DNA of 13,940 bases. It comes from an uncultured Pirellulaceae bacterium (GTDB lineage Bacteria; Planctomycetota; Planctomycetia; Pirellulales; Pirellulaceae). The stretch lies in the NCBI GenBank assembly GCA_947258905.1, contig CAMYKF010000489.1, positions 1-13,940 of the forward strand, in the 5' to 3' direction. The notes beneath the pieces were generated by a model, which searched no databases, was not told the DNA's origin, and worked only from the letters and a program-made list of their open reading frames with translations. Below are positions 7,542 through 13,940 of this stretch, piece by piece (positions within the stretch are counted from its first letter, which is position 1; every line of letters begins with the position of its first letter). The translations under genes and the position numbers were made by a program.

Positions 7542-8870
7542 ATGATTATTCGCGATAAACGACTTGCGGAAATCGCTACCCGACACGGCGTCGACATTAC
7601 CATGGTGGAACCGCCTGACAAGAACACGCGACTTGAACAACTCAAGTCAATTTTGGGGCGACGAGACGTGCCGTTTCCTATCGACCCTGAATATGGCGAA
7701 AAGTATTACCAGCAAGCGCTCGACGGTATTCCGTTCGGAATCGGCACGCTGAACGACAAGACCGTTGATCTGGAGGGCTACGAGAACCACCAGGAATACC
7801 ACACGATGACGATGGAAGACCATCTCAGCTGGGCTTGTCTGGTCGCGGATCAACAATCGACCAAGCATAGTTATGCCTGTGGCGAGTATCTGCATGGCGA
7901 GGAGATGTTCGAGATCGGCGGCACCTGCATTCCCGATTACTACATCCTGAACGCCCGCATCTTTCAGCAAACCGGCTGGCAACTGGCGACCGTCAGCATG
8001 ATCATTCCGGCCGACGTATTCTTTCACTGTCACAGCCGCAGATTCTTTCCGGTGACCACGTTTATGCGTCCGCTGGAATGTGACTATCTGGAAGAACCTG
8101 ATATCGGTCACGACATCGCGGGCCACGTGGCGACCTTTACGATTCCGCAGGTTGCCGAGGTGATGAACAACCACGGCCTGGCCAACGATATCATTCGCCA
8201 GGAACGCAAGCAGCGACTGGCAACAGCTCGCGATGAACAGGAAGTGCAACGCATCGACGAGGAGACGCAAGAGCTGTTGCTATATGCCGGGCGCTTGTAC
8301 TGGTTCACGGTCGAATTCGGACTGGTTATGCAGGACGACAGCCTGAAGGCCTTTGGTGCCGGCATTCTCTCGTCGCCCGGTGAGACTCGATACAGCGTTG
8401 ATTCACCGCACTCCAACCGTGTCCTGATTGACCCTTCGCTGGACAAGGATTTGCTGCGTCTGGCAACCACCGATTACCTGATCAGCGAATACCAAAAGAC
8501 GTATTTCGTAATGAAGAGTTTCGCAACGCTGTCGAGTCTGACGCCTGAGCGTATTCTGCGCATTGTCCACGTCGCCCGCGATCTGCCGCATCACACGTGG
8601 CGGGAAATCGTACCCGGCGACAACGTGATCAATGTGGGAACCATTCTCACTTCGCCCAATGAGAAATACTATCGCTTGCTGGCCCGACAACCGCTGGATG
8701 AATGCCTGCAACGCGCAGCCATCCGCAACCTGCGGCTGTATGCGGCCGGTCTCGATATCGACACCGGAGAAAAGCAAATGTTTATGGACGCCCTGCCGCC
8801 GATTCCCGACGAAATTCACGAGGAGTTTCGCAAGCTGGATGAGGCCGGTACGTGGAAGGAGTCTTCCTGA
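7542..8870 (+). CDS. Biopterin-dependent aromatic amino acid hydroxylase family protein
   Basis: A 442-residue protein with the catalytic core of phenylalanine/tyrosine/tryptophan hydroxylases. The iron ligands are H190 and H195 in EPDIGHDIAGHV, and E258 in LYWFTVEFGL. GAGILSSPGE (272-281) matches the conserved active-site loop, R176 in FMRP sits where the substrate-carboxylate arginine of the family is expected, and a KTYFVMKSF segment follows as in known enzymes. Typical bacterial enzymes are below about 300 residues. Here there are about 110 residues before the core and another 110 or so after it (from about 333), neither of which I recognise as a standard regulatory domain. The likely reaction is ring hydroxylation with tetrahydropterin and O2; phenylalanine is the default guess, and tryptophan or another substrate cannot be excluded. 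The ATG has AAGGA nine bases upstream. First gene of a three-gene operon. Confidence 0.9.
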   Translation: MIIRDKRLAEIATRHGVDITMVEPPDKNTRLEQLKSILGRRDVPFPIDPEYGEKYYQQALDGIPFGIGTLNDKTVDLEGYENHQEYHTMTMEDHLSWACLVADQQSTKHSYACGEYLHGEEMFEIGGTCIPDYYILNARIFQQTGWQLATVSMIIPADVFFHCHSRRFFPVTTFMRPLECDYLEEPDIGHDIAGHVATFTIPQVAEVMNNHGLANDIIRQERKQRLATARDEQEVQRIDEETQELLLYAGRLYWFTVEFGLVMQDDSLKAFGAGILSSPGETRYSVDSPHSNRVLIDPSLDKDLLRLATTDYLISEYQKTYFVMKSFATLSSLTPERILRIVHVARDLPHHTWREIVPGDNVINVGTILTSPNEKYYRLLARQPLDECLQRAAIRNLRLYAAGLDIDTGEKQMFMDALPPIPDEIHEEFRKLDEAGTWKESS

Positions 8871-8918
8871 TCGCCGATTGACCTGCAAATCGCAAACCCG
8901 TTAATTCCACAAGACAAA

Positions 8919-9452
8919 ATGGATATCGCAACTTTTCTCGACCAGCTGGATATGCTGGACCAACCGGCCAGCCTCGACACGCTAAAAAACCTGCTCGACC
9001 AACTGGAGCTCAGCGCGGAAGACGTGCCGGAATATCTTAAATTCGATGATGCGCGATATGCGCGCAATCTGCTGCGTCGCTCGGATCATTATGAAGCCCT
9101 GTTGTTGTGCTTCGAGGCCGGCCAGCGCACGCCGATTCATGACCATTGCGGCTCGGCGTGCGGCGTCAGGATCGTCGAGGGTGCAGCACTGGAAACGATC
9201 TTTGAACGAACCGAAGATGGCTGGCTGTTCGCGACCGGCACGGATCAATTACCGATCACCGGTGTTGTGGGTTCCGAAGATATGGACATTCACCAGTTAT
9301 CCAACCTGCAATCTGACGGGAAACGACTGGTTACCTTGCATATTTATTCACGGCCGCTGGGCGAAGTTGGCAATTACTCGATCGAGGACAATTCGATAAC
9401 GCGAGTCACCGCGCCCGCATGGGAATCCGTTGCCGGTTCGCTGTCCCGCTAG
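8919..9452 (+). CDS. Cysteine dioxygenase-like cupin (thiol dioxygenase)
   Basis: A 177-residue protein that aligns by eye with type I cysteine dioxygenases. The Fe(II)-binding histidines are H74 and H76 in PIHDH and H125 in DIHQLSN. R49 in YARNL matches the substrate-carboxylate arginine (Arg60 of mammalian enzymes). C81 (HDHCGSAC) and Y143 (LHIYSRP) occupy the positions of the Cys93 and Tyr157 cross-link, with H141 in the position of His155. Length is near that of the family. The expected reaction is oxidation of cysteine, or a related thiol such as 3-mercaptopropionate, to the sulfinate. It starts 48 bases after the hydroxylase with only a weak ribosome site and is followed 47 bases later by the VOC gene. 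The substrate is not proven by sequence. Confidence 0.87.
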   Translation: MDIATFLDQLDMLDQPASLDTLKNLLDQLELSAEDVPEYLKFDDARYARNLLRRSDHYEALLLCFEAGQRTPIHDHCGSACGVRIVEGAALETIFERTEDGWLFATGTDQLPITGVVGSEDMDIHQLSNLQSDGKRLVTLHIYSRPLGEVGNYSIEDNSITRVTAPAWESVAGSLSR

Positions 9453-9499
9453 AGACCCGCGGATTCGCCGACCACTGACCGACAGGAGAAAAAGACAAA

Positions 9500-10039
9500 A
9501 TGCAGATTCAGCAAATCCATCACGTGGCCTATCGCTGTCGCGATGCCAAAGAGACGGTCGAGTTCTATACGAAATACCTTGACATGGATTTCATACTGGC
9601 GATTTCCGAAGACCGGGTGCCGTCAACCAGGGAACCTGACCCCTACATGCACATCTTTCTGGATGCGGGCCAGGGCAACATTCTGGCGTTCTTCGAACTG
9701 CCCAACTCGCCCGACATGGGTGCCGATCCCAATACGCCACGCTGGGTCCAGCACATTGCCTTTCAGTTGGAAAACGAGGCGGCCCTGATGCAAGCCAAAC
9801 AGGATTTGGAGGATGCCGGCCTGGAAGTCGTCGGGCCGACCGATCACGGCATCATCAAGTCGATCTATCTGTTTGATCCCAACGGTCACCGCCTGGAACT
9901 GACCACCATTACGGCGTCCGATGAACAGATGAAAAAGCTGGACGAGTGCAAATGGGACATGCTGGAAGACTGGACCCGCTCCAAACAGACCGTCAAGCAC
10001 GCGGACTGGCTGCATGAGCAGGAATTCTCGGCCGATTAG
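9500..10039 (+). CDS. VOC superfamily protein (glyoxalase/extradiol-dioxygenase fold)
   Basis: A 179-residue protein with two beta-alpha-beta-beta-beta modules of the vicinal-oxygen-chelate fold: HHVAYRCRDAKETVEFYTKY at the start of module one, and VQHIAFQLENEAALMQAK then YLFDPNGHRLELT in module two. Candidate metal ligands are H8, E66 (AFFE), H85 and E133. H8-H85-E133 would fit an extradiol-type 2-His-1-carboxylate site; with E66 a glyoxalase-type site is also possible. It is too short and lacks the C-terminal features for 4-hydroxyphenylpyruvate dioxygenase. AGGAG precedes the ATG by about 11 bases. As third gene of the operon it may act on a product of the two oxygenases upstream. The exact reaction is unknown. 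Confidence 0.85.
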   Translation: MQIQQIHHVAYRCRDAKETVEFYTKYLDMDFILAISEDRVPSTREPDPYMHIFLDAGQGNILAFFELPNSPDMGADPNTPRWVQHIAFQLENEAALMQAKQDLEDAGLEVVGPTDHGIIKSIYLFDPNGHRLELTTITASDEQMKKLDECKWDMLEDWTRSKQTVKHADWLHEQEFSAD

Positions 10040-10146
10040 GACGACGGTGCATGTAGCCGGATTGGCCATTCAGGCGGGGTCTCCACAGGACGGCTCGTCG
10101 TCGAAGGTAATGGCTGGTCTTGTTCGATTTGACGTCCTTTCTGGTC

Positions 10147-10201
10147 ACCCTCCCAGGCAGGGAGGGTCGGGAGCATAGCGACCGGGGAGGGTTGTTTTTT
10201 T
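10147..10201 (+). terminator. Intrinsic terminator built on a switchable GGGAGGGT repeat
   Basis: ACCCTCCC (10147-10154) can pair perfectly either with GGGAGGGT at 10160-10167 (5-base loop) or with a second GGGAGGGT at 10185-10192, which is followed directly by TTG and seven T. In the second fold the interior forms its own hairpin, GGTCG (10165-10169) with CGACC (10179-10183). The T-run makes it a terminator for the plus-strand operon ending at 10039. It sits between convergent genes. The GGGAGGGTCGGGAGC unit looks like a dispersed intergenic repeat of planctomycete genomes (recollection, not checked). Confidence 0.7.
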
Positions 10202-10225
10202 CTACAGCAAACAAAACCAGGACCC

Positions 10226-11389
10226 TCAGTCGATGAGGGCTTCCTGACGACTGTGCAAGAACCAGTTTTCGATGACCACTTTACGGGCAAACCAGCCGGT
10301 GGCCATAAGCCGGGCTGCGAGACTTCGCAGCAAGGCAACGGGAAGCCACTTGCCGGACGACCCGGATGCCGGCTTGCCCAGCCGGTCGCTCAACAACGAG
10401 TCGTATTCAGCCAGCGTCTGCGAGTCATAGTCTCCGCGGTTTTTCCTGATCACTTCCGCCGCCAGGATCGCTGATTCGATGGCGGGCCGGATTCCTTCAC
10501 CACTGTTGGGGTACGCCAAACCGGCCGCATCACCGACCAGCAACAATCCATCGTCAAACAGTCTGGGCCGACTGCCCATATACAGTTTGTAGGCGTGTCC
10601 CAGGAAGTGTTCGGGCAATTCGTCAACGAGTCGTTTTTGCTGCCGCAGAAAATCACAGAACTCCGCGACGTGGGCCGATAGATTCTGCTTGTCAACGCGC
10701 CCCAGCCCGACGTTCAACACGTTGCCTTTGGCAAAACACCAGCCGTACCCCTGCAGATCGGGACAAAAATACAGCTCGGGCCTGTGCGGCAGCACATAGT
10801 CGCCCGATTGTTGCCGGGACGACATTTCAAATTCCACTTCCTGCGCATAGACCACCCAGGGGTCGGCATCGCGAGTTGCTTTCGGCGTGCCAGAAGAATC
10901 CGCATGTCGAACTGGTTTGCCGTTCTGCAGATAGCGGGCGACCGGGCAAAAATGTCCGCCCGCCCCGATGATCAGGGGTGCGGTGTAACGGTCATTGACG
11001 ATCCATTGACCGTCGTCGTTGCGGACGATGTCGCGGACGGCGGTGAACTCACACGACACGCCGCTACGCCGCAACAGATAATCATCGAATTCGATGCGAC
11101 GAATGCCAAAGCTGACGGGACGTTCGTAGGTCGTTTCAACCATGCGGCCGCCGATCATTCCGGTACGAAATCCGGTGATGGGCTGAAAGGTGTGTTGGCG
11201 GTGGTAATCCTCGATGTCCAGTTGCAGCGCTGCGATCACCTGGGGCGTGATCCAGCCCGCACAGGGTTTGACTCGCGGAAACTGCTTTTTGTCAAACAGC
11301 TGGACTCGCAATCCGGCTTGCTGCAATCTCGCAGCGCAAGTCGAACCGGCCGGCCCGGCCCCGGCAATGATTACGTCGCTGGAAAACAT
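10226..11389 (-). CDS. Geranylgeranyl-reductase-family FAD-dependent oxidoreductase
   Basis: A 387-residue flavoprotein when started at ATG 11389. The Rossmann FAD motif begins at once (DVIIAGAGPAGST, G10-A-G-P-A-G15). The family signature KPCAGWI follows (41-47), then GYGWCFAKG (214-222), resembling the GYGWxFPKG of geranylgeranyl reductases, and the second FAD motif LLLVGDAAGLAYPNSGEGIR (282-301, G286-D287). Relatives saturate carbon-carbon double bonds in isoprenoid or lipid chains. An upstream ATG at 11554 in the same frame would lie deep within the cfa coding region and put 55 odd residues before the FAD motif, so it is rejected. The start overlaps the last 19 bases of cfa, which implies coupled translation and a joint role in lipid modification. 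Substrate unknown. Confidence 0.88.
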   Translation of the reverse strand: MFSSDVIIAGAGPAGSTCAARLQQAGLRVQLFDKKQFPRVKPCAGWITPQVIAALQLDIEDYHRQHTFQPITGFRTGMIGGRMVETTYERPVSFGIRRIEFDDYLLRRSGVSCEFTAVRDIVRNDDGQWIVNDRYTAPLIIGAGGHFCPVARYLQNGKPVRHADSSGTPKATRDADPWVVYAQEVEFEMSSRQQSGDYVLPHRPELYFCPDLQGYGWCFAKGNVLNVGLGRVDKQNLSAHVAEFCDFLRQQKRLVDELPEHFLGHAYKLYMGSRPRLFDDGLLLVGDAAGLAYPNSGEGIRPAIESAILAAEVIRKNRGDYDSQTLAEYDSLLSDRLGKPASGSSGKWLPVALLRSLAARLMATGWFARKVVIENWFLHSRQEALID

Positions 11390-12804
11390 GAGCTTGTCCG
11401 CTGGTGAGTCGATCCGGCCGGTTCGCTGATCGAAGCTTCCGCGTTGTGGCTGGCAGGCAACCGCTGCTGCGCCGGTCTGTAGACATGCTCGCGAGTGCGT
11501 GGCACGCTGTTTGACAGAGCCGGAGCAAACAGGACCTGATACAACTGCAAACAACCGCTGTCAAACGCGGCAACGGAACCCGCCAGATAAAATCGCCAGA
11601 TGCGTACAAAGCTTTCTCCAAACTGATCCCGCACCTCATCAACAGCGTTTTCAAAACGCTCCAGCCAGTGCCGCAATGTCTCGGCGTAATGCAAACGAAT
11701 ATTTTCGATATCCAGCACCGATAATTCCCCCGCCTCGAAAATTGGCATCATCTCCTGCAATGATGGCGGATAAGCACCCGGAAAGATTCTCCGCTCAATC
11801 CATGGATTCAGCCTGGCGGGCCAGTTCTGACCGATGCTGTGAATCAGACCGATGCCCTGCGGATGCAAACATTTGCGAATCGTGGCGCCCAGTTGCTCGT
11901 AATTGCTTGTTCCCACGTGCTCAAGCATCCCCACGGACGCGAACGCATCAAACTGCCCCTCGATGTTTCTCCAGTCGTCATGCACAAATTCGACCCGCTC
12001 GCCGAGTCCCTCACGCGTCACACGATCACGGGCCCATGCCACCTGTTCCTGTGAAATGTTGAACGCCGTCACCCGCACGCCGTAGTGCCGGGCCATGTGC
12101 ATCGCCAGGGCACCCCAGCCGCAACCGGCTTCGACCACACGCATCCCCGGTTTCAGTTGCAGCTTGCGACAAACATGTTCCATCTTGGCTACCTGGGCCT
12201 GTTCCAGGGTCAGATCGGGCTGCTCGAAATAGGCGCAGGTGTACAGCATTTCCTCATCCAGCCACAGGCGATAGAAGTCGTTGCCGATGTCATAGTGGTG
12301 ATGAATGTTTTCTTGCGAGTGCCGCAGTGAATTGGCGCGCGGCCGACGTAATCGCGACCACAGACCGGGAGCAGCAGATTTGCCCCGGTGATTCGTCAAT
12401 CGGTAAATGACGGCCAGTGATTCAGACAAGTTGCCTTCGATTTCGATTCGCCCGCTGGCATATCCTTCCGGAAACTGAAACCAGGGGTCCAGGGCAACGG
12501 CCCACACGACACGGTAGTCGCGAAAGCGGATGGTCACAGTTGGCGTGTCATGACGGGACGTTGACACGACTTCGCCATTGGGCAAGACAACCTGCAACGG
12601 AGGGTTGCCAAAACGGGCCAGCAATCGGCTGACGCAGCGTGCGGGCAGGCTGGCGCGTTTTCGCCCCGGCATGTCCGGCGACAATGGGAAATTCAGATTT
12701 TTGTTGCCGACTCCGTCCTGAATCTCCGTTCTCTCCGTGATGACAGTTTGCTCGGAAATCCTTTTTGAATGTCTCCTGCCAGTTCGCGGCGAAAGGTCGA
12801 TCAT
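11371..12804 (-). CDS. Cyclopropane-fatty-acid-synthase-like SAM methyltransferase
   Basis: About 477 residues from ATG 12804. An N-terminal lipid-binding-type domain (GYASGRIEIEGNL) precedes a class I methyltransferase core. SAM motif I is VVEAGCGWGALAMHMA (223-238), with HHHYDIGNDFY, a YTCAYF Cys, ASVGMLEHVG, IFPGAYPPSL and HYAETLRHWLERF, all matching Cfa landmarks including the active-site tyrosine region. Cfa enzymes transfer a methylene from SAM to cis double bonds of membrane phospholipids; some relatives make methyl-branched chains. The start is uncertain: ATG 12909 lies upstream of promoter and dyad sequences and is unlikely, ATG 12804 leaves only about 19 bases after one predicted start, and ATG 12672 (433 residues) is a good alternative. 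None has a clear ribosome site. The C-terminal tail of about 40 residues overlaps the flavoprotein start. Confidence 0.88.
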   Translation of the reverse strand: MIDLSPRTGRRHSKRISEQTVITERTEIQDGVGNKNLNFPLSPDMPGRKRASLPARCVSRLLARFGNPPLQVVLPNGEVVSTSRHDTPTVTIRFRDYRVVWAVALDPWFQFPEGYASGRIEIEGNLSESLAVIYRLTNHRGKSAAPGLWSRLRRPRANSLRHSQENIHHHYDIGNDFYRLWLDEEMLYTCAYFEQPDLTLEQAQVAKMEHVCRKLQLKPGMRVVEAGCGWGALAMHMARHYGVRVTAFNISQEQVAWARDRVTREGLGERVEFVHDDWRNIEGQFDAFASVGMLEHVGTSNYEQLGATIRKCLHPQGIGLIHSIGQNWPARLNPWIERRIFPGAYPPSLQEMMPIFEAGELSVLDIENIRLHYAETLRHWLERFENAVDEVRDQFGESFVRIWRFYLAGSVAAFDSGCLQLYQVLFAPALSNSVPRTREHVYRPAQQRLPASHNAEASISEPAGSTHQRTSSCFPAT

Positions 12805-12840
12805 TTTTGCAAAATCGCAACGTTGTAAAATTTTGCAAAA
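12805..12840. promoter_or_regulatory. Tandem TTTTGCAAAA palindromes: putative operators at the cfa promoter
   Basis: Perfect 10-bp palindromes at 12805-12814 and 12831-12840, centres 26 bases apart, both followed by TC on the plus strand. A further palindrome, CAACGTTG, lies between them at 12818-12825. The cluster covers the -12 box and predicted start of cfa, as expected for a dimeric repressor or modulator. The binding protein is unknown. Confidence 0.5.
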
Positions 12841-12850
12841 TCCATGCCAA
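12834..12850 (-). promoter_or_regulatory. sigma54 promoter P1 for cfa
   Basis: On the minus strand, TTGGCATGGATTTTGCA differs from the sigma54 consensus only at the C after TGGCA, with exact -24/-12 spacing. Predicted start near 12823. The -12 box lies inside the TTTTGCAAAA palindrome at 12831-12840, so a protein on that palindrome would compete with sigma54 polymerase. A minus-strand TATAAT (12855-12850) abuts it, with TTGCCG 15 bases upstream as a poor -35. Confidence 0.65.
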
Positions 12851-12892
12851 TTATACGCCGCGGGTCTTCGCGGCAACGGTAGCCCGGGAATC

Positions 12893-12909
12893 GGCAAGGC
12901 TGAAGCCAA
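12893..12909 (-). promoter_or_regulatory. sigma54-like promoter P2 upstream of cfa
   Basis: On the minus strand, TTGGCTTCAGCCTTGCC has the TGGC and TTGC cores at exact spacing but lacks the A and C after TGGC. It lies 59 bases upstream of P1 in the same direction. Predicted start near 12882. A GCCGCG/CGCGGC dyad (12857-12874) lies between the two. This is the weaker of the pair. Confidence 0.4.
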
Positions 12910-12969
12910 CCAACTGTGCGTTTCAGCGCACCTTGCCCCGGCGTGGCCGGCGTTGGGAATTTTAACTGG

Positions 12970-13125
12970 CTAGTCAGTGCGACTGGCCTGCCACTCAGTG
13001 AATTGCGGGGTGACCCGCAGCGATTCCAGCGGCTCGCGCTCCAGAAATTGATCGCAGTCCTGCGGACGATCGCGGTCGATTTCCTTCGATTTCCTGTAAC
13101 GCCGCCACTGACGACTCCGTGGCAA
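12970..13125 (-). CDS. Possible small ORF, 51 residues
   Basis: Starting from TTG at 13125 the frame encodes a hydrophilic, highly charged 51-residue peptide (beginning PRSRQWRRYRKSKEIDRDRP after the start, ending TEWQASRTD) with codon third positions rich in G/C, like the neighbouring genes. No ATG or GTG start or ribosome site is visible and the frame stays open further upstream. It could be a real small protein, the remnant of a longer gene, or chance. The rest of 12910-13222 shows no convincing gene. Confidence 0.3.
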   Translation of the reverse strand: MPRSRQWRRYRKSKEIDRDRPQDCDQFLEREPLESLRVTPQFTEWQASRTD

Positions 13126-13222
13126 AGGCGCGTAGCGGGCTACGGTGCAAGTTAAATCAAGAAAGGCCGGCGGAGACGCGGGAACTCGGCATGACAGGCC
13201 GGACCGGTATGCTGCAACCCGG

Positions 13223-13940
13223 CTATCGCGCTTCGCGGCGGATCATGTCGACGAGGCTATTGGTCGACGTGTACTCGCCGACGATGTTGGTCGCCGGAAA
13301 CATCAACTTGGGCACATTGCCCCGGCCGACACGGTCGTAGAGCTTGACGTGAGCCTGAACGAAGCGGGATGCCGTGGTGCGAGCCAGTTCGGCCTCGATG
13401 GGAACTCGCCAAACAACTTCGCATCGACCCTCCAGCAGGCTACCGCCAGCTTGGCCAGTTCACACGAGTCATGAAATTGGGCGCCCGTGCTCGATATGTG
13501 TTTATTGCATCGCGTGTTCAACGGCACCGGCAACAGGATGATCGCCAGATCTTCGCCCATCGCGTCACAGGCGCCTTTGACGGCCCGATGGGTGTTACGG
13601 CAATGGGGACAGGCATAATCGTACATCTCAACGAAAATGTGTTTCGCATCCGGGCTTCCCAGCAGCGGCCATTGTGTGGGGTCAAGTTGAATCGAGCCCC
13701 CGGAGATGGAAACCACGCGCCGTTCCTCTTCTTCGGAATCGTCCGCCGATTCCTCCTCGTCCTGTGTTGGTTCCTTTTCCTGATCCTGTTCCTCAGTCGC
13801 CGGCGTGTATGTCAGCAGCGACACCGACCAGTTTCCCGAAAGGCCGGCCGTGAGGCTGGCCAGCAACGTTGGAGCGGCCCGGCGCGTGCGCATGCCGAGC
13901 GGGGATTCAAAGATGGTTGAGTCATCTTCTTCGTCGTCGA
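13223..13940 (-). pseudogene. DsbA/thioredoxin-like protein gene, frameshifted and cut by the window edge
   Basis: The frame is open from the right edge. Read from there: an acidic start (DDEEDDSTIFESPLG), a basic patch (MRTRR, Met codon 13893-13891), one likely membrane helix, an acidic linker (EEQDQEKEPTQDEEE and onward), then a thioredoxin-fold domain with the redox motif C-P-H-C at 13611-13600 (MYDYACPHCRNTHRAV). After AKLFGEFP this frame loses homology-like character and stops at 13303. The fold's C-terminal part continues in the next frame (ELARTTASRFVQAHVKLYDR, then NVPKLMFPATNIVGEYTSTN with a cis-proline-type VP) to a TAG at 13225-13223. One base missing in the GGG run at 13400-13402 would join the frames; a larger deletion is possible because the helical insert looks short. 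It may be a sequencing error in an otherwise intact extracytoplasmic thiol-disulfide protein. Confidence 0.75.

Noticed and set aside
9500..10039. VOC protein as 4-hydroxyphenylpyruvate dioxygenase completing tyrosine degradation
   Set aside because: Only 179 residues with a single pair of modules; that enzyme is about twice as long with a distinct C-terminal domain.
11390..11554. ATG 11554 as the flavoprotein start
   Set aside because: It would overlap cfa by 184 bases; the FAD Rossmann motif begins directly after ATG 11389.
12805..12909. ATG 12909 as the cfa start
   Set aside because: The extension covers both sigma54-like promoters and the palindrome cluster and does not resemble a Cfa N-terminus.
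1..13940. CRISPR arrays, insertion sequences, tRNA or rRNA genes
   Set aside because: No regularly spaced repeats, transposase frames with terminal inverted repeats, or RNA-gene signatures were seen.

Overview
The window looks like chromosomal DNA of a Planctomycetota-type bacterium. This is an inference from gene content (MoxR/DUF58, an NtrC-type two-component system, many orphan genes), moderate-to-high GC, weak Shine-Dalgarno sites and a GGGAGGGT-type intergenic repeat; no rRNA or marker gene is present to prove it. There are no tRNAs, rRNAs, CRISPR arrays, insertion sequences or phage genes.

Layout. (1) 1-1955, minus strand: a moxR AAA+ ATPase gene followed by a DUF58 gene that runs off the left edge, with a strong hairpin between them. 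(2) 1956-2327: a divergent control region. (3) 2328-7159, plus strand: sensor kinase, NtrC-family sigma54 activator (ATGA overlap) and a membrane-anchored protein of unknown function. (4) 7160-7541: a gene-free control region. (5) 7542-10039, plus strand: an operon of three predicted mononuclear non-heme metal enzymes, namely an aromatic amino acid hydroxylase, a cysteine-dioxygenase-like cupin and a VOC/glyoxalase-fold protein. (6) 10040-10225: a terminator/repeat between convergent units. (7) 10226-12804, minus strand: a cyclopropane-fatty-acid-synthase-like methyltransferase and a geranylgeranyl-reductase-like flavoprotein, overlapping by 19 bases. (8) 12805-13222: control region plus a doubtful small ORF. 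(9) 13223-13940, minus strand: a DsbA/thioredoxin-like gene, cut by the right edge and broken by a frameshift.

Main discovery. The strict sigma54 core TGGC-N7-TTGC (the -24/-12 elements at exact spacing) occurs six times in a by-eye scan of both strands. Five of the six lie in gene-free regions, correctly oriented in front of a gene: moxR, the kinase/activator operon, the aromatic hydroxylase operon, and cfa (two in tandem). About 0.4 would be expected by chance in the whole window with equal base frequencies. The window therefore appears to be a compact sigma54-controlled neighbourhood around a gene for a sigma54 activator. The activator carries GAFTDA instead of the usual GAFTGA sigma54-contact loop. 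Plausible outputs are envelope-complex assembly (MoxR/DUF58), aromatic/thiol oxidation, membrane-lipid modification and autoregulation. That this particular activator controls all of them is inference.
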